Shown here: in pieces, positions 1 through 5,175 of the stretch | Layout: each line of letters begins with the position of its first letter | Position numbering within the stretch: the stretch's first letter is position 1 | DNA from: JAGTJU01 sp038257535 | GTDB taxonomy: Bacteria > Myxococcota_A > Polyangia > Fen-1088 | Reading direction: 5' to 3' | Assembly: GCA_038257535.1 (NCBI GenBank) | Contig: JBBSJE010000324.1 | Coordinates: 1-6,508, forward strand | Length of the DNA: 6,508 nt | The notes under the pieces: generated by a model | The model's database searches: none | Seen by the model: only the letters and a program-made list of their open reading frames with translations | What the model was told of the DNA's origin: nothing | Program-made: the position numbers and the translations under genes

Positions 1-1083
1 CCGTCGCAGGTGTTCGCTGACGGGCAATTCAAGCGCACGCCATTGCCCTTTGGCGGCTTCGGTATACGCTGGCTCTTCGTGTGCGTTTGTCAGGCCGCCG
101 CGGGCCGACACGCCCAACCGCTTTAAACGCTGCAACACCTCGGCGGCCGTCAACTTGGCTTCGGGACGTAGCCGCGCGGGATAACTTTGCCAATTGGGAC
201 GCTCATGCGCGTGAACGGGCGCTGGTGCCAGCACAAGGTGGTGCGAAAGCTGAGCGGAGAGGCTGGCCGCTTGTTCACGTCGGCTTTGCAGCAAGGCGGG
301 CAACTTTCGCATTTGACACAAACCGATGGCGGCGGCGATGTCGGTCATGCGGGCGTTGAACGCGGGGTGCACATAGCCATCGGGTTGTTCTGGATCAACA
401 ACTGCAGCCGGAGCAGGAATGGCGTGTTGCCGCAGCCGCCGCAAGCTGTGCGCCAAAGCTTCGTCGTTGGTGGTGATGGCTCCCCCTTCGCCCGTGGTGA
501 TCACCTTGCGGGGATGAAACGAAAAGCACGCCATCACGCCTGCGGGAGCGCCTAGTTTTTGCCACTGGCCTTGGTGTAGAAGTTCAGAGCCCAAAGCACA
601 CGCGGCGTCTTCAACCAGCGGCAGCGCGGCGGCGCGCGCCAGGGGTACCAGGCGATTCAGATCGCAAGCAAAGCCTAACTGATGCACGCACAAAATGGCT
701 TTGGTTCGGTTTGTGATCGCGGCCTGCACGCAATCGGGATCAAGGCTGAGGCTATGGGCCTGCACGTCGACAAACACGGGCGTGGCACCCACCGCGCGCA
801 CGCTGTTGGCGGTGGCAATGAAGCTGTGGCTCACCGTGATCACCTCATCACCGGGGCCAAGCTTGAGCGCACGCAACGCCAATTCCAGCGCGGTGGTGCC
901 ATTGCTAACGGCCACCGTGTGTTGTGCGCCTATATAACTGCACAGCGCGGCTTCGAACGCTTCGACTTGCGGCCCTTGCATCAGCCAGCCTGAGCGCAGC
1001 ACCGCGGCCACCGCGTTTTGCTCTTCATCGCCAAACACTGGCCGAACGATGGGCACGATGACAGGCGGTGCGGTGCTGGTCAT
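1..1083 (-). CDS. DegT/DnrJ/EryC1/StrS-family PLP aminotransferase (3' end cut off by window edge)
   Basis: Reading the minus strand from the ATG at 1083 gives 361 open codons to the window edge with no stop. Family features seen: NGTTAL at residues 61-66 (phosphate-binding turn), the VEDAACALGS segment at 157-166 with Asp159 in the position that contacts the PLP pyridine nitrogen, and SFHPRKVITTGEGG at 188-201, where Lys193 is the expected Schiff-base lysine. NARMTDIAAAIG (243-254) and the EEPAY motif (336-340) match the C-terminal half. Family members are usually about 370-400 residues, so only a few tens of residues are missing. These enzymes transfer an amino group, usually from glutamate, to a keto-sugar nucleotide for LPS, capsule or glycan synthesis; the exact sugar cannot be told here. 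The start lies 9 nt after the lipoprotein stop and has no clear Shine-Dalgarno, so translational coupling is likely. No other sugar gene is in the window. Confidence 0.93.
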   Translation of the reverse strand, partial: MTSTAPPVIVPIVRPVFGDEEQNAVAAVLRSGWLMQGPQVEAFEAALCSYIGAQHTVAVSNGTTALELALRALKLGPGDEVITVSHSFIATANSVRAVGATPVFVDVQAHSLSLDPDCVQAAITNRTKAILCVHQLGFACDLNRLVPLARAAALPLVEDAACALGSELLHQGQWQKLGAPAGVMACFSFHPRKVITTGEGGAITTNDEALAHSLRRLRQHAIPAPAAVVDPEQPDGYVHPAFNARMTDIAAAIGLCQMRKLPALLQSRREQAASLSAQLSHHLVLAPAPVHAHERPNWQSYPARLRPEAKLTAAEVLQRLKRLGVSARGGLTNAHEEPAYTEAAKGQWRALELPVSEHLRR

Positions 1084-1092
1084 GGTTGCCAA

Positions 1093-1653
1093 TCAGCGCA
1101 GGGGCAAGCCGGTGAGGATCAAGTCTTGTCCCACTTCGTGGCATTGCGCGCATTGGGGCAGACCGGTGCCTTGCGCCACCACGCGGCCATCAATCGCCTC
1201 GAACCAAAAATATCCATCGCCCGCGTTGCCTTGCGGCGCCACCTTCACCATCACCGCCCAGCCGGCCAGCTGTTGACCGCCCTTGTACAACTCTTTGACC
1301 GCGGCGGCGCCTTGCGGATGCTCGCGGTTGTTCGCGGCCAGGGAATCGTGAAGCAAAGGGTTCATGAAGGTGCGGACCAATCCGAAGTGTGTGCCTTCCG
1401 ATTGGTGCGCGCGGCTTTCCGACGCAAACGCCAAATATTTGCCCTGCACCAAAAAGTCATCAAGTGCGGGTCGACTTGTGGGCACCAGGGTGATTGTGGG
1501 CGCAGGTGTGTCTTGCTTCGCAAGCGTGTCCTCCGCGCCACCGTCGAGGGGGGTGCCACCGCGGGGCACTTGCTCTTCAAGTTGCAAACACGCGCCGAAT
1601 CCCAGTGCGCTACCCAGCAGTCCTAGGCACAAGGTGAAGGATGAACGCAACAT
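1093..1653 (-). CDS. Predicted haem-binding lipoprotein, cytochrome P460-like
   Basis: This 186-residue protein starts at ATG 1653, 25 nt after the clpB stop. Residues 1-21 look like a lipoprotein signal peptide: Arg3, a hydrophobic run, then FGAC with Cys22 as the predicted lipidated residue; Leu at +2 argues against inner-membrane retention, so an outer-membrane anchor is likely. Residues 23-60 are a Pro/Thr/Gly-rich linker. Residues about 62-184 resemble cytochrome P460-type domains: the FMNPL segment (96-100), AAAVKELYKGG (116-126), GWAVMVKV (131-138), GYFWFE (147-152), and a C-terminal CAQCH haem-attachment motif (Cys168, Cys171, His172) followed by DLILTGLP. One CxxCH only, so one covalent haem is expected. 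Known P460 enzymes oxidise hydroxylamine, but many proteins with this fold are uncharacterised, so no reaction is assigned. The domain match is by eye; the CxxCH and lipobox are directly visible. Confidence 0.85.
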   Translation of the reverse strand: MLRSSFTLCLGLLGSALGFGACLQLEEQVPRGGTPLDGGAEDTLAKQDTPAPTITLVPTSRPALDDFLVQGKYLAFASESRAHQSEGTHFGLVRTFMNPLLHDSLAANNREHPQGAAAVKELYKGGQQLAGWAVMVKVAPQGNAGDGYFWFEAIDGRVVAQGTGLPQCAQCHEVGQDLILTGLPLR

Positions 1654-1678
1654 GCGCGGCGATCATATCAAGCGCGGC

Positions 1679-4288
1679 TCAAGGAACCAAATTGGCCTTA
1701 CGAAATTGCAAAGCAGCCCCGTCAACATAGGCCTCGATGGCGTCACCGCGAAGGAACTTGCCCTGCAGGATCTCTTCTGACAACGGATCGCGAATGAACC
1801 TGGAAATGGTGCGCTTAACGGGGCGGGCGCCAAATGCCGGATCGTAAGCGGCCGCGGCGAGCCAAGCGCGCGCTTGTGGCGCCAAATTGATGCTGAGGCT
1901 GCGCTCGGCCAGCAATTTGTTGAGCTGGCGAAGCTGCAAGTCAACGATGGACTCAATGGCGGCGGCGTCCAGTGGATTGAAGATCACGATCTCATCAACG
2001 CGGTTCAGGAACTCAGGCCGAAAGTGTGCTCGAAGCGCCAATTGCACCGCCGCGGCGATGGCTTGTTTTTGATCAACCAAGTCTGGTTGCGCCGCCAGGT
2101 CCAAAATCGCCGAAGCGCCCAGGTTGGAGGTCATGATCAAAACGGTGTTGGCAAAACCAACCGTGCGTCCTGATGAATCGGTTAAACGCCCATCGTCCAG
2201 CAAGGCCAGCAAGACATTGAAGACATCGGGATGCGCCTTTTCTACCTCATCCAACAGCACCACGGCGTAGGGGCGCTTGCGAATGGCCTCGGTTAGCTGA
2301 CCGCCTTCTTCGTAACCTACGTAGCCGGGGGGGGCGCCGGTGAGTCGTGCCACCGCGTGCTTTTCCATGTACTCCGACATGTCCAAGCGCACCAGGGCGT
2401 GCTCGTCGTCAAACAAGAACTCGGCCAGCGCTTTGGCCAATTCGGTTTTGCCCACGCCCGTGGGACCCAAAAACATAAACGACCCGAGCGGCTTGTTCGG
2501 CTCTGACAAACCCGCGCGGGCGCGCTTGATCGCGTTTCCCACCAGCCGCACCGCTTGGTTTTGCCCCACCACGCGCGCGCCCAAGCGATCGGCGATGTTT
2601 AAGATCTTGTCGCCTTCACCTTCAAGCGCGCGCGCCACGGGAATGCCCGTCCAGTCTTCCACCACGCGGGCAACATGAATGGGTTCTACGGAGTCCTCAA
2701 GCAAACGCTGGCTCGCTTGCGCGGTCCGCAGCTGAACTTGTGCGCTCTCGAGGCTTTGATTTAGGGCGGGAAGCTCGCCATGGCGCAAGCGGGCGGCGGT
2801 TTCCAAGTCGCCGCGCTTTTCGGCATGCGCCGCCGCTTCCCACGCTTTGTCTCGCGCCGCGCTGGCAGACCACAAGGCTTCGATGGCGGCGCGCTCTTGT
2901 GTGAGGTGAGCGCGCAGCTCATCGAGCTGGGTTTGGCTTTGGCTGCGCCGCTCGAGCAGGCGCGAACGCGTGGCTTGCGCATGGTCCGAAGCGTCTTGTC
3001 CCAGATGCAAAATTTCCATGTCGTTTGACCAAAGGTCGCGGACAACGGCATCAAGTTCATCGGGGTGTCCATCGAGCTCTAGCCGCAAACGGCTTGCGGC
3101 TTCGTCAATGAGATCAAAAGCCTTGTCGGGCAGCGCGCGGCCGCTGATGTAGCGGCGCGACAGTTTCACTGCGGCTTCCAGCGTGGCGTCCTGAATGCGG
3201 ATTTCGTGCCGCTGCTCATAGCGCGGTTTCTGCGCCCGCAGCATAGCCAAACAACGCGCATCATCTGGCTCTTCCACCTGAACAGGGGCAAAGCGTCGCT
3301 CGAACGCAGGATCACTTTCAATCGAGGTGCGGTATTCGTCGGCTGTGGTGGCGCCGATGATCGAGATTTCCCCCCGCGCCAACGCGGGTTTGAGCAAGCT
3401 GGCCGCGTCGGAGGCGCCGCCGCTGGTTTTGCCATTGCCTACCAGGGTGTGAAGTTCATCGAAGAATAAAATCACGTCGCCACCGGTGCTGCGCACCTCG
3501 GCCACAAGGCCGCGAATTCGTTCTTCGAAATCACCGCGGAAACGCGCCCCCGCCACCAGTGATCCCACATCCAGGGCCAAGATGCGTTTGCGCGCCAACC
3601 GGGGCGGCACGTCTTTGTCGGCAATGCGCTGGGCAAGCCCTTCAACCAAGGCGGTCTTTCCCACGCCTGGCTCTCCCACGAGCACGGGGTTGTTTTTCGT
3701 ACGTCGCCCCAAGATTTGCAGCAGCCGCCGGGTTTCTTTGTCGCGGCCCACCACAGGGTCCAAGGTTCCGGCCGCTGCGCTGGCGGTCAAATCGCGTGCG
3801 AAGCGCGCCAGCAACGGAGTGGCGTCAGCTTGCGTGAAGCTTGTTGTAGGGCCTTCGGCCACCAAGCTTTTTGCGGTGCTGGCCTGTTCCAACTTGTCGA
3901 GCGTGACGTGCATGTCGCGCAAGGCGCGCGCGGCGGCCGCGTCCGCTTCTAAGGGAATGGCCATCAACAAGTGCTCGGGCTCTACAACTCCGCCATGGCG
4001 CTCGCCGGCATCCGCTTGCGCCAAGTCGAACACCCGCAGCACCCGTTCACCCAGGAACACCTGCGGTGCGCTGACCTTGGGAAAGGTTTCCATCAGCGGC
4101 GCCAACCGCTGCTTGAGCGCTTGCGGATCCGCACCTGCGGTTTGCAATATGGCAGCGGTGGCATCAACGTCACACAAGCAGGAAAGCAGGTGCTCCAATT
4201 CCACCTGCTCTTCGCCACGACCGCGCGCCAAGCGCTGAGCCGCCACGACTACCTGCCGTGATCCGGCCGAAAGAAAATCAAAACGCAC
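1679..4288 (-). CDS. clpB: ATP-dependent protein disaggregase ClpB (Hsp100)
   Basis: This 869-residue protein is full length for ClpB (E. coli about 857). In order: Clp N-terminal double repeat (about 1-140); AAA+ D1 with Walker A GEPGVGKT (205-212, Lys211), pore-loop Phe250, Walker B ILFFDE (Asp277, Glu278) and arginine fingers Arg331/Arg332; a complete coiled-coil middle domain (about 405-528); D2 with Walker A GPTGVGKT (608-615, Lys614), pore loop GAPPGYVG (Tyr656), Walker B VVLLDE (Asp680, Glu681), Arg763 in FRPEFLNR, and sensor-2 GARP (820-823). The long middle domain and the absence of an IGF-type ClpP-docking loop in D2 indicate a disaggregase working with DnaK in the cytoplasm rather than ClpA or ClpC. 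The start is GTG at 4288, beginning the standard MRFD-type N-terminus. His503 occupies the site where E. coli ClpB has Tyr503. The 30-nt gap upstream shows no heat-shock promoter or CIRCE element, so it is probably read from further upstream. Confidence 0.97.
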   Translation of the reverse strand: MRFDFLSAGSRQVVVAAQRLARGRGEEQVELEHLLSCLCDVDATAAILQTAGADPQALKQRLAPLMETFPKVSAPQVFLGERVLRVFDLAQADAGERHGGVVEPEHLLMAIPLEADAAAARALRDMHVTLDKLEQASTAKSLVAEGPTTSFTQADATPLLARFARDLTASAAAGTLDPVVGRDKETRRLLQILGRRTKNNPVLVGEPGVGKTALVEGLAQRIADKDVPPRLARKRILALDVGSLVAGARFRGDFEERIRGLVAEVRSTGGDVILFFDELHTLVGNGKTSGGASDAASLLKPALARGEISIIGATTADEYRTSIESDPAFERRFAPVQVEEPDDARCLAMLRAQKPRYEQRHEIRIQDATLEAAVKLSRRYISGRALPDKAFDLIDEAASRLRLELDGHPDELDAVVRDLWSNDMEILHLGQDASDHAQATRSRLLERRSQSQTQLDELRAHLTQERAAIEALWSASAARDKAWEAAAHAEKRGDLETAARLRHGELPALNQSLESAQVQLRTAQASQRLLEDSVEPIHVARVVEDWTGIPVARALEGEGDKILNIADRLGARVVGQNQAVRLVGNAIKRARAGLSEPNKPLGSFMFLGPTGVGKTELAKALAEFLFDDEHALVRLDMSEYMEKHAVARLTGAPPGYVGYEEGGQLTEAIRKRPYAVVLLDEVEKAHPDVFNVLLALLDDGRLTDSSGRTVGFANTVLIMTSNLGASAILDLAAQPDLVDQKQAIAAAVQLALRAHFRPEFLNRVDEIVIFNPLDAAAIESIVDLQLRQLNKLLAERSLSINLAPQARAWLAAAAYDPAFGARPVKRTISRFIRDPLSEEILQGKFLRGDAIEAYVDGAALQFRKANLVP

Positions 4289-4294
4289 AGGCTG

Positions 4295-4299
4295 CCCCC
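4295..4299 (-). promoter_or_regulatory. Putative ribosome binding site of clpB (GGGGG before GTG)
   Basis: GGGGG lies 6 nt upstream of the GTG start of clpB, in the 30-nt gap after the DUF1844 gene. It can pair with the CCUCC of 16S rRNA with one G-U wobble. Together with the conserved MRFD-type N-terminus it supports the GTG start. Confidence 0.4.
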
Positions 4300-4318
4300 A
4301 GAAAATGGTTCGGGCGCC

Positions 4319-4600
4319 TCATTTGCGCGCGACTTCGATGTAACGCAGCCGCAGGTCGTAAATGAGACCCTGCAAAAGATCCGCCTCGGCGGCCGTTAAG
4401 TTGCCCTTGGTTTTCTCTTGCAGCATGACCAACACATCGATCGAGTGTTTGGCCAACGGCAGATCTACCTGCGCCGCGCTGGCGTCGCTTTCGCTCACCG
4501 CGCCCAGGTGCATCAGCACCGAACTGCCCAAGGAAATCACCAGGGTTTGAAAATCCACTGGGGGTAACACAGGCGATTGGTCTTTGGCGGCTTGAGACAT
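4319..4600 (-). CDS. DUF1844 domain-containing small protein
   Basis: This 93-residue protein matches the DUF1844 pattern by eye: FQTLVISLGSSVLMHLG (17-33), DLPLAKHSIDVLVMLQEKTKGNL (46-68, read as DLPLAKHSID and LQEKTKGNL), and LRLRYIEVARK at the C-terminus. The family is short, mainly helical and of unknown function; it is common in Deltaproteobacteria-like, Acidobacteria-like and related genomes. No signal peptide or clear membrane segment is seen, so it is probably cytoplasmic. I chose ATG 4600, which gives a short polar N-terminus before the conserved block. An in-frame TTG at 4699 would add 33 residues, but that extension is Gly/Arg/Thr-rich, does not look like the family, and would include the inverted repeat at 4648-4679. 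The gene ends 30 nt before clpB, so co-transcription with clpB is likely. The family call is by pattern recognition, without a profile search. Confidence 0.85.
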   Translation of the reverse strand: MSQAAKDQSPVLPPVDFQTLVISLGSSVLMHLGAVSESDASAAQVDLPLAKHSIDVLVMLQEKTKGNLTAAEADLLQGLIYDLRLRYIEVARK

Positions 4601-4647
4601 GCCGGCACAGATTACCGCGTGGCGGGCTGGCTTCAAAGGGCGGCACC

Positions 4648-4679
4648 GGCCACCCCCCTCGGAAGTTGTAAGGGTGGCC
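4648..4679. other. Inverted repeat in the gap between the acidic-tail and DUF1844 genes
   Basis: GGCCACCC (4648-4655) and GGGTGGCC (4672-4679) form a perfect 8-bp inverted repeat with a 16-nt loop, inside the 108-nt gap at 4601-4708. On the transcribed (minus) strand the stem is followed by GGTGCCGCCCTTTG, which has no run of T, so it is not a standard Rho-independent terminator. It could be an attenuating or stabilising hairpin in the transcript, or chance in GC-rich DNA. Nothing else was recognised in this gap. Confidence 0.4.
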
Positions 4680-4708
4680 AGGACGTCCGCAGGGTCCAAA
4701 GCGGCTTA

Positions 4709-5101
4709 TCAGCCGGCTTCGGGAAGCTTGTCGTCGGGGGCAGCTTCGTCTTTTACGGCGTCCTCGTCCTCGTCCTCGTCTACCTCATCGTCATCGAGAT
4801 CATCATCTTCGTCGTCGAGATCGTCATCATCCAGATCATCGTCGTCGCTGGCGTCTAAGCTGTCTTTTCGCCCGTTGCTGATGATGTTGTACGTAGGGAT
4901 GGAGGGCTGGGGGGCCGCCACTGCCACCGGTGTTAGGTGCAGTTCTGGGGGTGGGGGGGCGACCTTGTCCTGAATGTCCGGAAGAGCGGTAAGCCGCGTG
5001 TCCAGGTCTTTCGGTGTGACCACGCCTTTGCGCAAATTGCGCTCAAGCGTGCGTTTATCGAACAGGCGCTCGGACTTGCGATCTTCTTCGCTTCTGGACA
5101 T
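4709..5101 (-). CDS. Unrecognised 130-residue protein with charged N-terminus and Asp/Glu-rich tail
   Basis: I do not recognise a named family. The N-terminal 48 residues are rich in Arg, Lys, Glu and Asp (SRSEEDRKSERLFDKRTLER and then NLRKGVVTPKDLDTRLTALPD) and look like a conserved helical segment; the pattern resembles small conserved hypothetical proteins of Myxococcota, which is a memory-based impression. Residues 49-70 are a Pro-rich linker. Residues 86-114 hold 25 Asp or Glu in 29, broken by Leu90, Leu95, Leu102 and Val107. No signal peptide or membrane segment is seen. I chose ATG 5101 because AGCAGG lies 4 nt upstream; an in-frame TTG at 5143 would add 14 residues and is less likely. 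The frame closes with tandem stops TGA-TAA (4706-4711). Acidic tails of this kind often mediate binding to basic partners or to metal, but no function can be assigned. The kinase gene ends 74 nt upstream. Confidence 0.8.
   Translation of the reverse strand: MSRSEEDRKSERLFDKRTLERNLRKGVVTPKDLDTRLTALPDIQDKVAPPPPELHLTPVAVAAPQPSIPTYNIISNGRKDSLDASDDDDLDDDDLDDEDDDLDDDEVDEDEDEDAVKDEAAPDDKLPEAG
4760..4846 (-). repeat. GAY/GAR codon tract encoding the acidic tail
   Basis: Eighty-seven bases made almost wholly of Asp and Glu codons (GAC, GAT, GAG, GAA), giving 20 Asp and 5 Glu in 29 residues of the small acidic protein. The tract is an imperfect trinucleotide repeat, with mixed GAT/GAC usage, so it is not a pure microsatellite, but the GAGGAC-type run near 4760-4780 could still vary in length between strains by slippage. 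Any change in multiples of three would keep the frame. Confidence 0.85.
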
Positions 5102-5105
5102 GGAA

Positions 5106-5111
5106 CCTGCT
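5106..5111 (-). promoter_or_regulatory. Putative ribosome binding site of the acidic-tail gene
   Basis: AGCAGG on the minus strand, followed by TTCC and the ATG at 5101. The spacing of 4 nt is short but workable. It is the reason for preferring ATG 5101 over the upstream TTG at 5143. Confidence 0.4.
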
Positions 5112-5175
5112 TCGTATCCGAGCGGCCCCCCGAAGTCAAGCAAACCGCCCCGAAAGACGCGATGCGCTGTGTGGT

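Larger units (their letters stand above)
1..4600 (-). other. Probable operon: DUF1844 gene, clpB, P460-like lipoprotein gene, aminotransferase gene
   Basis: Four genes in the same direction with gaps of 30, 25 and 9 nt and no terminator-like hairpin with a T-run between them. The kinase and the acidic-tail gene upstream are separated by larger gaps (74 and 108 nt) and may or may not share the transcript. The transcript may continue past the left window edge. This is inferred from spacing only. Confidence 0.6.

Noticed and set aside
1018..1626. Plus-strand 202-codon open frame opposite the lipoprotein and aminotransferase genes
   Set aside because: The minus-strand frame has a lipobox and a CAQCH haem motif; the plus-strand product has no domain features.
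1654..1678. Direct repeat GCCGCGC, twice, 18 nt apart, between clpB and the lipoprotein gene
   Set aside because: Seven bases of pure GC repeat easily by chance in this composition; no sign of an operator or attachment site.
3486..4238. Plus-strand 250-codon open frame opposite clpB
   Set aside because: It is antisense to the N-domain and D1 of a clear ClpB; the product is Ser/Arg/Ala-rich with no recognisable motif. It arises from GC-biased codon use.
4609..4636. Possible TTGAAG / TAATCT promoter before the DUF1844 gene on the minus strand
   Set aside because: Poor match to both boxes and would give an essentially leaderless transcript; likely chance.
4577..4858. Plus-strand frame ending in a Val/Ile-rich stretch that looks like a membrane segment
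   Set aside because: The hydrophobic run is the complement of the GAY/GAR codons of the acidic tail, read as GTC, ATC and similar codons.
5111..5139. Promoter-like TTGACT, 17-nt spacer, TACGAA on the minus strand before the acidic-tail gene
   Set aside because: The -35 fits 5 of 6 but the -10 fits only 3 of 6, and it overlaps the ribosome binding site so the transcript would start at the ATG. Too weak to annotate.
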